Assembly (NCBI RefSeq): GCF_905163445.1
Contig: NC_053185.1
Location: 14,216,001 to 14,280,000, forward strand
DNA from: Pararge aegeria
Taxonomy: Eukaryota; Arthropoda; Insecta; Lepidoptera; Nymphalidae
DNA: 64,000 nucleotides
Direction: 5' to 3'
In this document: in pieces, positions 1-11,140 of the stretch
How the letters are laid out: each line of letters begins with the position of its first letter
How positions within the stretch are numbered: position 1 is the stretch's first letter
Position numbers and translations under genes: made by a program
Notes under the pieces: model-generated
What the model saw: the letters and a program-made list of their open reading frames with translations, nothing else
Databases searched by the model: none
What the model was told of the DNA's origin: nothing

Positions 1-670
1 CTTTGAGAAATCTGTGTGAGTACTGATGGAAGTAAGAATCATTTAATCCTTGCACTATGTTTGCACTCGTCTCAGTAAAGTTGGGTTGCCCTAGAGCTAG
101 AACAACTAGTTATGGATGATGGATTATGGATATGGATCATATAACAGAATGACTTGATGAGATGAGTTACATGCAGCTAGAACATTCGGTTGGGATATGC
201 GCGTGGGATGTCATATTTAAAGTAGTTTATGAGGATAATATCACAAATACCAGCCCGATAGAGGTACAGCCCGATACAAACAATTGGAAATTTTGAGTAG
301 TAATTCGAGGTGAAACTATTGGGAATGTGATTAAAGCTGAAGTCTCTCTAATGTGTATTAAATATAAACACGGGGACCCCGTACCTACTAAAATTTATGA
401 GTGAACAAAAACAAAACAATTTCCGCGCCCGTCCCACAATACAAATTAAAACTTTACACATGGTAATGGTTCATTCATTCTCACAGTCTATCTAGATGAA
501 TATTTAAATCTTGCACGAAAACTCTCTGCAATTTAAATTGTAGTTATTGTTATTTGCATGCATGAAACGTTAACTTCGTAGAGGAATAGAAAATTAAACG
601 TTACAAGTTTTTATAACGAATATGTTAAAGATTTAGAGAATCAGGACCCTGATCAGTTTAACAAGGCTCG
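1..670. other. A+T-rich DNA, nothing recognised
   Basis: No open frame of note, repeat family or RNA gene is recognisable here. The sequence is A+T-rich with short homopolymer runs. Confidence 0.5.
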
Positions 671-1250
671 ACTTGTGGACTTAAAGTACAGCTAGCGACA
701 TCTGTGAGCAAATAAAAGCCACCCTTCGCTTCGAGTCAAAAGAGTCAAAGACCCAGGCCGGCGGGGTTCGAGGGGACAGAGGCAGGACGGCTTTGCTCTG
801 CTACTATTGATCTCGGACTTAATTTATCAAGCGCTTTCATCGCTTCGTGTTTCCGCCTCGTTTACCGTGCAAGATTTTTGCAGCGATATTGCTGCGGTAA
901 GTGTATTGTAAAAGTTCCACATACACACACACCCATACCGAATAATTTGTATTTGTAAGCGCTAGGAGCGCTTTAAAATTTTGATATGTGCTAAGTGTTT
1001 TGTAAGCCAAAGCGCTTCAAGATCTTTAAAGGTTAGTAGGATATTTAATGTGTGCGTTGAAATTGGTGCGAGGGCGTGCTAGATATCGCCGGAAAGTGTC
1101 TGAGACAGGTAAAGATGGGGATTATCCTGTAAATAAATACATTAATATAGTTACATATGGCACAAACTTAATACCTAGAGTTCCTAATAACTTGTTAATT
1201 GATTGTGATACTAAGCAAAAGTTAAAATGGAAATTTAGTAGGAATTAGGT
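671..1250 (+). other. GC-richer patch with a possible splice donor
   Basis: Bases 690-900 are clearly richer in G+C than their surroundings. They end in GCTGCG followed by GTAAGTGT near 897-904, which matches a metazoan 5' splice donor. Such a patch could be a first or untranslated exon of a gene lying outside the window. A 66-codon frame at 1048-1248 follows, but its product is not recognised and it has no domain signature, so I do not call it a gene. No TATA box or initiator can be assigned with confidence. The exon idea is inference only. Confidence 0.2.
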
Positions 1251-1351
1251 GCTTATAAATAATTCTAATGTAGAAAATATGAATTCTTAAATTCAACTCT
1301 TTAATTAAAAATTCCTTAATTTGGTTAAATAGGTAGGCGTGATAATGGGCA

Positions 1352-1402
1352 CTATTGAAACGTCAAATCTTTCTGATGTAGTGACTCTACCATCGCTTCA
1401 GT
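1352..1402 (-). mobile_element. Fragment of CR1/jockey-type LINE 3' region (family Y)
   Basis: About 50 bases match the block 'GAAACGTCAA...GTAGTGACTCTACCA' found in the 3' regions of family Y copies, such as 31312-31741. It is a short, isolated relic. Confidence 0.5.
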
Positions 1403-1739
1403 AGCACTGATCTTCAATAAGATCCTAGGGAGATTTTACTCGTAGGTACTGCAGAATCAGAGGAGTGCACTGAGTTTGTTACCAGGGTATGCATACATAC
1501 AAAAATGTTTCTCCTATAGGTACAAGTTATATATCAATTTTCGGGTAGCTAGCTTTCGAGCATGTATGAAGTGCACGCCTCTGTGCAGAAGATAACTAGC
1601 TGCAATTTAAATTGCATTGCCCTAAAGTGATACCAATTATAAAGCTTCATTATTTAAAAGCTTATCAAAAAAACTGTTCACATAATCCATTGTTTATGTT
1701 CAACAGCATACAAACATAGTACAAACAACTAAACCGCAA

Positions 1740-1885
1740 CTAACTTCTCCATAAAATGCGAATGTAAACTTTTTGTTTGTTACGCTTTCACGCCTTTACT
1801 CCACCGATCATCATGTTTGCACATAAAAGATATCTCGCCTTCTGGAGGTTAACATAGGATACTTTTTATACCAGCAAAACTAATA
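1740..1885 (+). mobile_element. Helitron-like 5' region fragment
   Basis: The stretch carries the series AAATGCGAATGTAA, TTTGTTACGCTTTCACGC, CCGATCATCA and ATACTTTTTATACC, which parallels the beginning of the Helitron-like copy at 47305-47708. Neither end is preserved. Confidence 0.5.
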
Positions 1886-3102
1886 GTTTAAATGCGCATG
1901 ATTTAAAACAAAATTCAATGAAAATACGGACGAAGACAGCTAGTTACGAATAAGATAGAGAGTATTTGCAACTTACTGTGGTCACTTCAGTTTCAACGGA
2001 TTCTGCCCTTAAAATCTGAAACTGCACTACCCAGAAGGTTGACGGTGAAAAATGGCCAATGTTGCACGAGTTGTTCCGAAAAGCCGAATTACGTAACTTA
2101 AAAAAACCAAGGGCTGATTTCACCTTTCACGTAAGAAAGCAAGGTTAAAATAATTAAAGCAAGTCAAGCTTACTTGATTGCGTTTAGTTTAACTGGCAAA
2201 ACCTGAGTAATTTACGTAGACATGTTGCTAGGAAGTTATATAGTATAAAAGTATCTATAAGAAGGCTTTCAAGGATATAGATTTTAGAGTACAGGAATCA
2301 GGAGGTCGATAGTGTATCCAACTCGAAACAGTTAAGGCTAAATGGATACCAATGCCCTCTCAAACTTTTCCCTGAACAAGACATTTATTTGAATTTGAAA
2401 TCCCCATAATCGTATATTGTATAATATTTCTATTGCCATTTTTTCCTTTCTTGATCACTTTAATATCTAATTCCTAATAAGTATTCTTTCTGTTTATTTA
2501 CTAACTACTATACAAAGTCCTCTAGTAGCGTTTTCTATTTTTAGTTGGGTTTTTTGGTGTGAAACTGACGAATGAAGTTAACTACGTGTTCACCAGTAGG
2601 TATATTTCTAAAGATTTGTATAGATGACTGAAGGTCACAAAACACCTACCGACGTCTCAATTTCAGGTATATTCTATGCGTTTCTTTTGTACAACAAAAC
2701 TCGCGCCCGTGATGACTTTAGAAAGCATAATTTTGTATTATCAGTTTTAAAAATTGACACATCTTAAAGGCCATGTGTTACTGATGCTATTTTTAACACA
2801 TATCATAAAATAATAAAGGGTGAAGAAATAAACCTATGCATTCGTAGTTCAAACGTAGAAACAGTTCAAAAAGAAATACCTAAAACAAGATAAAGATTTC
2901 GAGCAGTGCATGTTGCCAGTTTTTTTCTAAAACGTGGTTACATTTTTCTTAAGGGTTAAGCTTCGTGTCACTTAATTAAAATTGGAGAAAGCTCTGTGTT
3001 TCGAGTATATCTGCGTTTTCGAAGTACAAATGCGGAGATATATATAAGAAACCGAATACCGATATTATGCAATGAAAATGACAATACCTATTACTATACA
3101 TT
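1886..3102. other. A+T-rich DNA, nothing recognised
   Basis: No repeat family, coding frame or structured RNA stands out in this stretch. Confidence 0.45.
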
Positions 3103-3215
3103 AATACATTTATTTCAACTAGGCTCATTCTATGAGCACTTTTGCATCTACAAGTCTGTCTCTTTGTATTGACTCTACCAGCGGTTCTGAAAGCAGATCC
3201 TACCGAGAAGAAATT
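3103..3215 (-). mobile_element. Family Y LINE 3' end fragment
   Basis: Read on the minus strand it carries the family Y 3' block (TTCTCGGTAGGATCTGC, TAGAGTCAATAC, then the A/T tail). The sequence is considerably diverged, so this is an old copy. Confidence 0.6.
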
Positions 3216-4540
3216 ACTCGCACAAAAACACACACTCTCGAATGACATTTTAAATTGTCTCGTATGGTGATCCCACACTCGAAGCCATCTAAGCAATTAG
3301 GTACACTCATTTGGACAGCAATATCAAGCGAGTTGCAGAAAACACCTAAACATATCGTGGGTTCTATGATCCTGGTTTTTCTTCACCAACTCCTGCGCCT
3401 GAAAGAGAGCTCACTTCTATACCATCTCTTAGATTTATCTTCATTTAATACATTTCGTTTGCCCAAATTTTGATTTGTTTTGAGGAAACTCATGTGGAGC
3501 TGTCCAACCAAGAACCCTCCTTATACCCAATATCCCCGACTAAAACTGCCCTGATCGGGATGCATAAGTTTGTGTAAAACTTAAACATGAGGCTTTTTTA
3601 CCTAAAGTCGCCGATCGGATTGGCGACGGCTTAGCATGTATTATCTCTGTGTAACAACAAAGTTCTATTAAATACAGGAAGTTAATTTATTTGTATAAAA
3701 ATGAGAGGTCATTAATAATTCTCCCAACCAAAAATCATCAGATCGAAGATCGAAGGATGGCTCTACGAAATGTTCGATCCGTCTGTATTTAGATTAGACT
3801 AGCTTATTGGTATATTTAGCTTATTAATATTGGATGTTAGTTAAAACAAGAAGTTAACTATACTTGATAATATAATCTCGCTTTGCCCGAGAACCAATAT
3901 CTAACATCTTGAGTTGAGACACCACGTGGCTTCTTAAATATTCAAATGTTTCTCATCACAAATCATTAGAATAGAATGAGAGTCAGTGGTATAATTTATT
4001 GTTTATCGAATACGTTTATTTTATCTTTCCCAAAATGTTTTAACAAGAAGCGGTTGCAGTGTTTTTCCGTGGCACCGGAGATATTATGTTAAAATTAAAT
4101 CATGCACAAGTTCTTAAGTGCGGGCGAAATAGGTAAATGAATATCTATATTCGTAATTGTTTTGCAAATACCTACCTTACAAACTTTATCATTTATTAAT
4201 TTATTTATTATTTATAATTGTATTAAGTCTGACTGTTTGTAGTGACTACTACCGGTTCGTAATGCGGATTGTAAAAATGGCAAGAAGTTTGCTTGCTCAA
4301 GTAGGTACGTAAGTTTGGAGCTGTCTCATACTGTTCCAAATAATAAGATTATTATTAAATTATTATATGTACTTCATAAGAGCCTGTTATATGCCAAGAT
4401 GTGTAAATAAAAAATTAATTTGAGTTTGAAATAAATGATTTTATTTGTAAGAAAGTGTGTTTTGTGTCTGTGACGGTCATCTCTAAGACTATAATTAAAT
4501 ATTTAAGCGTGTTTCTCATCACAAATCATAAGCTAAGCCG
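3216..4540. other. A+T-rich DNA with a dispersed 19-bp direct repeat
   Basis: No gene is seen. GTTTCTCATCACAAATCAT occurs near 3948 and again near 4512, both times just after an ATATT run, so the intervening ~560 bp may be bounded by short direct repeats. No transposon ends were recognised inside. Unclassified. Confidence 0.35.
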
Positions 4541-4740
4541 CGCCGTCAAAACATAAATAAAGGCGCCTACAGACAAGCGGAGGGAATCAAATAAAGCGCT
4601 CTACAGACAGGAAGAGCGGCGACGGCGCGCTCGGGCATTAATGGATTTATTTAGATGTCATTTTTTATGTGGGCGGGGGCTCGCGCTGTGAGCCGCCTGC
4701 GCTATCGTAATGTGGATAAGCTTTTTAAACAGATTTAAAA
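4541..4740. promoter_or_regulatory. CpG-rich patch with homeodomain-type TAAT/TTAT sites
   Basis: This 200-bp patch is strongly G+C- and CpG-rich in an A+T-rich setting. It contains GGCGACGGCGCGCTCGGGC followed by ATTAATGGATTTATTTAG and TTTTTTATG, which resemble TAAT-core and TTTAT-core homeodomain sites. No repeat family is recognised in it. It could be a conserved non-coding regulatory element or a promoter. Function is inferred from composition and short motifs only. Confidence 0.2.
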
Positions 4741-4767
4741 TAACAATAAGAGCAAAATAGCCTTAGG

Positions 4768-4862
4768 TTTATGGACACATGGTGGAACTTTGTAGGACGT
4801 ATTACTTACATGCCCTGCAAAGTGTTTATATATATTATAGGCGATGGTTTTCTACATACCAT
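4768..4862 (+). repeat. Repeat F fragment
   Basis: The order TATGGACACATGG, ATGCCCTGCAAAGTGTT and AGGCGATGGTTTTC is the same as in repeat F copies at 16120-16240 and 27120-27305. The ends and transposon class of repeat F are not clear from this window. Confidence 0.5.
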
Positions 4863-5268
4863 TTGGTGATTTTTAGATTTCTTCATTTTAGAGAAGGAAA
4901 TATTTGATTAAAGAAGGAAAAGAACTCAATAGAGACGGATACTTATAAAAAACACATTTCCCTCCCTTAGTCGGGTAAATATATATAGCTTGTGTCTTGA
5001 AGCTTTGTTTTCCGTAGTAACTATTTGATTCGTCTATTGTCTAACTCGGCACTAATTTATTTAAAAGCTAGACATATATTTTATGATTAACGCAAAAGAA
5101 GTTTAGAACTTCACTGTTACAATTCTGAGTTTTAAGTAATTTGCTTCATTATCATACGTAAAAAAAATGCAATTGTACTCGTTCGCAAACTTTTTAACTA
5201 AAACGACAACTTATTATTGCCGTATAAAATCCACTAAAGTTAACTCGCACTTACTCTACGAGTAACAG

Positions 5269-5636
5269 GTCAACTGCTGAATCCAACTCGCATGGGCAGC
5301 GGTCGAGAAATTTCGTGACATATTTTAATCCAAAATCCCTCAGTGTCTGGAACCAATGTGAATAGTGCGTGCCAGTGATGACTTACCGCTCAGAAACGGT
5401 GAAACATGGTCGCTTTCCTATGGGCCTCATGAGATCCGTATAAGAACTTGAGTTAGCTCATCAAGTCACCAAGCTGAAGTGTCAATGTGTGGGGCATATA
5501 GCTCGGAGGACCGATGGACTTTTGGGTCCCAAACAAGTGCGATACCGTGGATTTTGTAATTCTCTACAAATGACCTTTTGGCATATGTAATCAACAGTGG
5601 ACGTTAATCAGTTGAACGGCTGATGGTGATGACGAC
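5269..5636 (+). pseudogene. Decayed 3' end of an RTE-type LINE
   Basis: This segment aligns by eye with 61585-62120 of the long RTE copy: it begins GAATCCAACTCGCATGGGCAG and passes CCCTCAGTG, GTGCGTGCCAGTGATGAC, ATGGGCCTCAT and GGGTCCCAAAC. It ends in AACGGCTGATGGTGATGACGA, the TGA-repeat tail. Internal deletions and stops show that it is dead. It retains only the region after the reverse transcriptase fingers and palm, so it arose by 5' truncation. It is clearly older than the copies at 46741 and 60126. Confidence 0.8.
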
Positions 5637-7920
5637 TTACTCTATTTTCTTTCTTTTTAAATATAAATAATAAATAAGGAAAATAGAAATGAGGCTAATC
5701 GTAGCGGACCTATGCTAATAAAGCCAAATTATAACCTTCACAGTTTCTCTTTGAATTAATTAACCTGCCTATACGGAGGATAATGTAAACTTTTCTTAAC
5801 ATCAATCAAATTAAACTTTAAAACAATTTCGTCGTATCCATATTAGAATATCGTAACAAATGTAAGCCCTCCGTTATCCCTTGAACGCGTGTTCCATCTC
5901 AGCGGACACATTCTGTGTGTGAGTGGGCTCTATCAACGCACACATAACCAGACTAATGCATTTCTCACTCCTACACATACGCACACCCTGTAGGTACACG
6001 GAAACCTTCATAAGGCTTACTCATTGTAAGTGTGTGCGTGACCCGACATTGGTATTTTGATTGGTCATGCATTTTACGTGTTTATAGTCTCGTGCTTCTC
6101 CCGTGCGGGCGAACCGAGTGCTATAAAGGTATAATTTATGCCCGTGTTCTGGATAGTGCTGCCTGGTAAGATATGAAAAAACGGCACGTTGTGGTAAACA
6201 TCGGGACACGAAAAAACGTAGACTCAGTCGAATAAGTTAACAGTAAATCGCCATCCAACGACGATAACTTTGTTTGTATCCGTCGTAAATAGTTATAAGC
6301 GATTTATTTGCTGATGTTTTTAACAAGGTTTCAAAAATCATTTATTTTAGAAGTTTCCATTCATAGATTGTTAGTTTATGAGTTCCTTAACCACTAAGTT
6401 AGTATTGGTTGGTTCAAATATTAAAAAAGAAATAAAAATAAACAATACTACACTCGCCCGATTGCTACTTTCACATAGTGGCATTATAAAGCAGTCAAAT
6501 CTGGTAGTAAACGTTGTAGGAGACAGGTTAGGAGGACGTTGTAGGAGTAGAGAGATAGGTTAGCTATAGGGAACATATCTGTATCGTACCGCACTCTATA
6601 ATCGTGTTGAGGTAAATCAAGGATTGATTTGCATAATATTTAGCTCCCTACTTCGAAACACTTTATAAACATGTCGCACTAAGATTCTATTTTACTGGAA
6701 ATGTTGGCGTGTTTCATTAACCCGTGCCTTTATTCCACAGATTATACGTTGGACCGTAAAATTAATAGACTACTTCTTAAATTTTCATAATTTCATAAAA
6801 TCCGGGACTTACCCCGAAATCGGGACACGGTACAACACTATTGCGCCGATACCTAAGGGCTTATTTTACCGATAACGCATCTAATGTAACGTAATCGTAT
6901 GGTTTTGGACATTATACTTCGACTGGGAGATATAAAATGTATTTTTACACCGGCCGTTGATTTGATGGGTCTTTTACTCCCTGTTTACTGAAACTTGATT
7001 TGGGTTACGGTTAAGATTTCGAGATAGCTTAAAGTACCTACCGTGATAGAATTGCGTTTTGTATGAAGACGTCGGTTGGCAACTTGATGGAAAACCTCCC
7101 CGAGTTAGCAACAAAACTAACAAAATATAAATTATAAGATCTATTTACCTACAAAACCTGCCATTTAAAAGGGACAGTTTATTTTAAACAAAGGACAGTT
7201 TAACTTCCCAATCCATCACACGTAACTACTCATCCGTACTCAGAACCCATAAAAATATTTGTGCCAACATTAACGATCGTAATGACATTGTTTTACCATT
7301 TAAGGGAAAGGCTTATACAAATAAGGCCATTGTCGAAAATAGAAAAGTTGAAGTAAGCGCCATTAAAAAGTCATTAGGCAGAAAACACATGTCGCGTGTG
7401 TAATTTCCAAGTGGATTGCTTTATCACTCGTAAGTCATTTGCGCTGGAAACTTTTGCAAGTTACAGAATTAAATCGAATTTATAAGACTTAAATGAACCC
7501 TTATAATGAATGTGCAGCAGGTACTTTCTTATTTTTCTATAGTTTGGTAATTGACGGTTACCCTGATGGTATGCGGAAAAACAACGCCTGCACAGGGTTA
7601 ATTAAAAATTACTAGAAATTTCTCGGCCAGTAGTTGTTTACATTAAAAGTAACTTCTAAGGCTTTTTTTAACTTGGGAGTTTGTGAACAATAAAATATTT
7701 TACATAGATACTCTACTTGTTACTTACTCTGTAATGTAACATCGGCAACAGCGCGAGAAACACGACTCTATTACGCGACGTTGTCGAATCACATTAATTT
7801 GGTTCCACAGTGTAATGTCACTTTACAGAAATAACAAGATTTTTTATTTTTTTGTATGAAATAAATCAATGCTGAATTTTTAAAAGTCGCGGAACTAGAG
7901 TTGTTAGTTTTAATGATACG
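5637..7920. other. A+T-rich DNA, nothing recognised
   Basis: Only short frames are present, including 61-62 codon frames at 6021-6209 and 6378-6563 with no recognisable product. No repeat family was identified by eye. Confidence 0.4.
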
Positions 7921-8039
7921 AAGTACAGGGCCGAGAGCTTTTTGGTGTTTTTTATTTAACCCTGTATATACAGACCACCATCACCAAACCTCAACACCAC
8001 ACCAAACACATCCTTAGTTATTTTGGACATACCCCACAC

Positions 8040-8206
8040 TGGGGAAACGAGGGCATTGAAGTTGGAAATGTGGAAGGCAAACGATCTCGTAGCCGATCTC
8101 TAACCCGGTGGTCAGACAAACACCGGTGGTCATACCTTCCACAAGGCAATACAAATGGCCCACGAGACATAATATACGGCAAGATCATTCGCCATAGGTT
8201 ACCACC
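8040..8206 (+). pseudogene. C-terminal relic of an RTE-like LINE reverse transcriptase
   Basis: Bases from about 8046 translate to a peptide containing VEGKRSRSRSLTRWSDKHR. This resembles the conserved basic 'GKR.RGRPPTRW.DDI' stretch near the C-terminus of RTE-type proteins, seen intact at residues 612-627 of the 60122-62104 product. The remainder is degenerate. It is short and isolated, with no start or catalytic domain. Confidence 0.5.
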
Positions 8207-8333
8207 GTTTTGTCTAGTGGGAGCTCCGGCCGTGGCTAGTTACCACCCTTTCGACAAAGACATGTAGGTAAGAGATTTAACATACAGTCATATAGCAGTC
8301 ACGGGCTTACTTGTAGTGGGGTAAAAAAATAAA
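8207..8333 (+). mobile_element. SINE-3 fragment, 3' portion
   Basis: The order GGCCGTGGCTAGTTACCACC, then GGGCTTACTTGTAGTGG and a poly-A-rich end matches the 3' part of SINE-3, compare 19256-19460. The tRNA-like head is missing. Confidence 0.7.
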
Positions 8334-8350
8334 CACCATCCTCAGTCATG

Positions 8351-8387
8351 AGAGACTGACTGACTGACTGACTGACTGACTGACTGA
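8351..8387. repeat. (GACT)n microsatellite
   Basis: An almost perfect tetranucleotide array of GACT. A related inverted GACT/GTCA array lies at 27662-27712. Confidence 0.95.
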
Positions 8388-8521
8388 GAACTGAAAAGAG
8401 AGAAATATAAATAGAGCAATACTTCGCCAGGAAATCGAACACGTCCTATAAACTGCCATCCTGTGTCCATCAACCTAAAGTATGCCGAGGTGTCAAAGTG
8501 AAAAGCAAATATTTCTCTATT

Positions 8522-8580
8522 CAAGCAGGCACATAGATGGCACTTTTATGCGTACTTACATTTCATGTAAAATATGACAT
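8522..8580 (-). mobile_element. LINE 3' tail fragment (TTTGAC-tail family)
   Basis: On the minus strand it reads AAAAGTGCCATCTATGTGCC, the same 3' block found at 31000-31090 and 46155-46213, where it runs into TTTGACTTTGAC repeats. The tail itself is absent here. Confidence 0.5.
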
Positions 8581-8589
8581 ACTCGTAGA

Positions 8590-8890
8590 AGTAAGTTGAT
8601 GGCGATAACTGAATTCGTTGAAACTAAAGCTACGAGGGTTACAAACGCCCCCTACTCTAAGAATTAGCCCACAATAAACATAACCGGTTGATTTTTTTTT
8701 TGTTATGGCCATCTCAATTTCGTCATTGAAAACTATTTAAGAAGCAATCTGGTTAGAGCAATTAATTTACACCCAGGCATTTTTATCGTTGACGTTATCC
8801 TTAATACTATAATAGGACTTATCAATAGGCTTTCGTTTAATATAAACTTTTAACTTTTCAGGAGGCATCTTCAACATTCTTCACTGATGC
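8590..8890 (+). repeat. Repeat K copy 1
   Basis: This ~300-bp segment is similar throughout to 39560-39890. Shared blocks are AACTAAAGC..GGAGGGTT-like sequence, CCTTAATA and GCTTTCGTTT.A.ATAAACTT. A third partial copy lies on the opposite strand at 55975-56105. Class unknown; it may be part of a LINE. Confidence 0.5.
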
Positions 8891-9292
8891 TGTAAAATTG
8901 CATACAACATTTCCTTTAAATGAATTTTTGCTTCTAATGTCCAAATTATTGCAGTCACATTTTCTCTTCGATTGAGAATATATTTTTGTGAACATACATA
9001 TGATTTTCAAATATGTGTTAGCTTAAGCGTCACTTGTCTATATTTACAGCGGCAACCACGATTTTTAGACTGGATCACACAATGCTGCTTAGCGGAAATA
9101 ATAAGCATGGCGTTATGTAGTAGGTACTTCCCAGGGCGAGCACTATCAAAAAAGCTCCACTACTTATAACTACTGAACTGAATTCTTTTACCTATAACAT
9201 TTTCATATAGCTATAACATATTAGCCGAATGCACGTTTTCGCGGCGCCTAACTTGGGATATCTAAACTTTTCCAGTAGATTTTTTTTTCTGG

Positions 9293-9453
9293 TATTCTAC
9301 AACTATATATATCCCGATCCGAAGAGTCACATTGCCCGTTCGCATATTCTGTACATCGTATGCTTGGCTACAACTATATTCTACAACTATATATATCCCG
9401 ATCCGAAGAGTCACATTGCCCGTTCGCATATTCTGTACATCGTATGCTTGGCT
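9293..9453. repeat. Tandem duplication, 84-bp period, 1.9 copies
   Basis: The unit from 9293 (TATTCTACAACTATATAT) restarts at 9377, and the 77 bases of the second copy match the first exactly by eye. No gene is implied; frames running through the units are by-products of the duplication. The perfect identity points to a recent event. Confidence 0.9.
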
Positions 9454-9459
9454 CCTGCT

Positions 9460-10430
9460 TGGTCGTAGCGTGGTTTCAAATAGCCTTAGTAGTACTGGGT
9501 TCGAACCGAATCGGGTTTTAATAGTGAGGTTTTGAAATTATTTGTCACATAGCTCTTATTAGTAATATTCCTTAGTCTCAGCTGTTATCGGATATCGGAT
9601 TTTCATTATTTTCATTTCATTTGATTATTTTAACTATCGATATTTTAATTTATATATATTTTGCAATAATATATATATGGCTATTCTAATATATAACAAT
9701 TTTCCAGAATCCAGAACAGAAGTAAATCTTCCTTTATTTAAGAGAAAATTGTATGACTGGATATTATTTCATTGCTTTTACTCAATTAATGATTTTTATA
9801 TTTTTTTCAATTTTTATAATTCCATTAATTTTATATGTATGTATTAACAACAGTATTAAGGATATTATTTATTCAAGACTGAGTTTTGTCAATAGATTTA
9901 AATCTGCTTGAAATTTTGACATATTTTTTGCGTTCTGATTATGGTTGTAATTTTTTTCTTAATGTTTTTTTTTAATTATTCCATTGTAAGTTGCACGCCA
10001 AATGAACGGTTAAAAACCCAAATTGTAACATCTACGCAATAAATCATACCATCCCGTTTATTATTATGTATCTACAGGTAACATTTAGAGTCTTATAGTG
10101 GACACCTACTTAGAATAAACAAAAGTACTTATGGAACCTGAACAAATAGCTGTGTTCGCGCAATACTTGCTAATGCAATGTGCTAACCAGCTCGCTTGAA
10201 CCCGCTCGCCGGCTCCGTGTCGTTTCAGCTTAAGACTGCACACTGGAGACTGTTGGCTCAAATTAGATAGACACTTCACTTAACTAAAATATTTACATTT
10301 TCTATTTACTTATCATCACTTTCACTACATAGTATCAAAACCAAGTCGCTTTGCGTTTTCTGGCTGTCCCTAATTTTGCTTAGATCTTTCAAACAACGCA
10401 ACGGATGTTAATGCGGTTTTTATTAATAGA
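9460..10430. other. Very A+T-rich DNA, nothing recognised
   Basis: Long T- and A-rich runs and TA-rich microsatellite-like tracts, for example 9645-9680. No gene or repeat family was recognised. Confidence 0.4.
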
Positions 10431-10570
10431 TAAATTGATTTAAGAGGAAGGTTTATATGTATAATTTATCACTAGTATAGTAATAATATACAGAAACACA
10501 CACAGAACAGACAGAACAACAACAAACGGTAATAGCATAGTAAGTTTATGCATCGAGGTAACCATACCAT

Positions 10571-10669
10571 CGGTGGCGTGCACTTCATACATGCACAAAA
10601 GCACTGCATATTTTATGCAATTTTCCTGCTGTATGCATACCCTGGTAAGAAACCCAGTGCACGCCACTG
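10571..10669. mobile_element. Short hAT-like MITE with perfect 8-bp target duplication
   Basis: The 99-bp element begins CGGTGGCGTGCACT and ends AGTGCACGCCACTG, giving 14-bp terminal inverted repeats with one mismatch. It is flanked on both sides by CATACCAT (10563-10570 and 10670-10677). The duplicated neighbouring segment has a single CATACCAT with no insert near 11028. An 8-bp duplication and a CAG-type terminus are typical of the hAT superfamily. It has no coding capacity, so it would depend on a transposase encoded elsewhere. Confidence 0.9.
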
Positions 10670-10682
10670 CATACCATTGATG

Positions 10683-10832
10683 TATCTATATATTATATGT
10701 ATTTACGTATATTATTCATATAATTATTCATCAGTTATCCTAGTACCCATAACACAAGCTATGCTTACTTTGGGGCTAGATGGCGATGTGTGTATTGTCG
10801 TAGTATATTTATTTATTTATTATTTATCATCT
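10683..10832 (+). mobile_element. SINE-1 fragment, 3' two-thirds
   Basis: From TATCTATATATTATATG through CATCAGTTATCCTAGTACCC, ACACAAGCTATGCTTAC and GGGGCTAGATGGCGATGTG to an ATTT repeat, this matches the body of SINE-1 at 52879-53125. The tRNA-like head is absent. It replaces about 25-30 bases present in the neighbouring duplicate. Confidence 0.85.
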
Positions 10833-11140
10833 CACACAAGAGCAAAGTTTATTAAATTGTAAAAAGATGTCAGAGAAGGGCAATTGCTGAGTTTCTGATT
10901 GGGTTCTCGCGGTAGAATCTGCTTCTAAACCAGTGGAAGAGGAAGGTTTATATGTGTAATTATTTACTAGTATAGTAGTAATGGACAGAAGCGGTAATAG
11001 CATAGTAAGCTAATACATCGAGGTTACATACCATTAATGAATTTCTTAACGACAAGGATATTTGGAAGTATCATCTCACACAAGATAGAGCAATGTTTAT
11101 TAAATTGTAAAATGATATTAGAGAACAGAAATTGCTGTTT

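Larger units (their letters stand above)
10441..11140 (+). repeat. Direct duplication of a LINE-derived segment; copy 1 carries later insertions
   Basis: Copy 1 (10441-10860) and copy 2 (about 10936-11112) share AGAGGAAGGTTTATATGT, CTAGTATAGTA, GGTAATAGCATAGTAAG, CATCGAGGT, TCATCTCACACAAGA and TTTATTAAATTGTAAAA. Both derive from the 3' end of the family Y LINE: copy 2 keeps TGAATTTCTTAACGACAAGG, and 10917-10935 keeps AGAATCTGCTTCTAAACCAG. Copy 1 is interrupted by a MITE (10571-10669) and a SINE-1 fragment (about 10683-10832). Copy 2 preserves the uninterrupted sequence, so it serves as an internal empty-site control. Confidence 0.85.

Noticed and set aside
8351..8387. CRISPR-like or satellite array at GACT repeats, and TA arrays elsewhere
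   Set aside because: Simple microsatellites without spacers; the sequence is eukaryotic.
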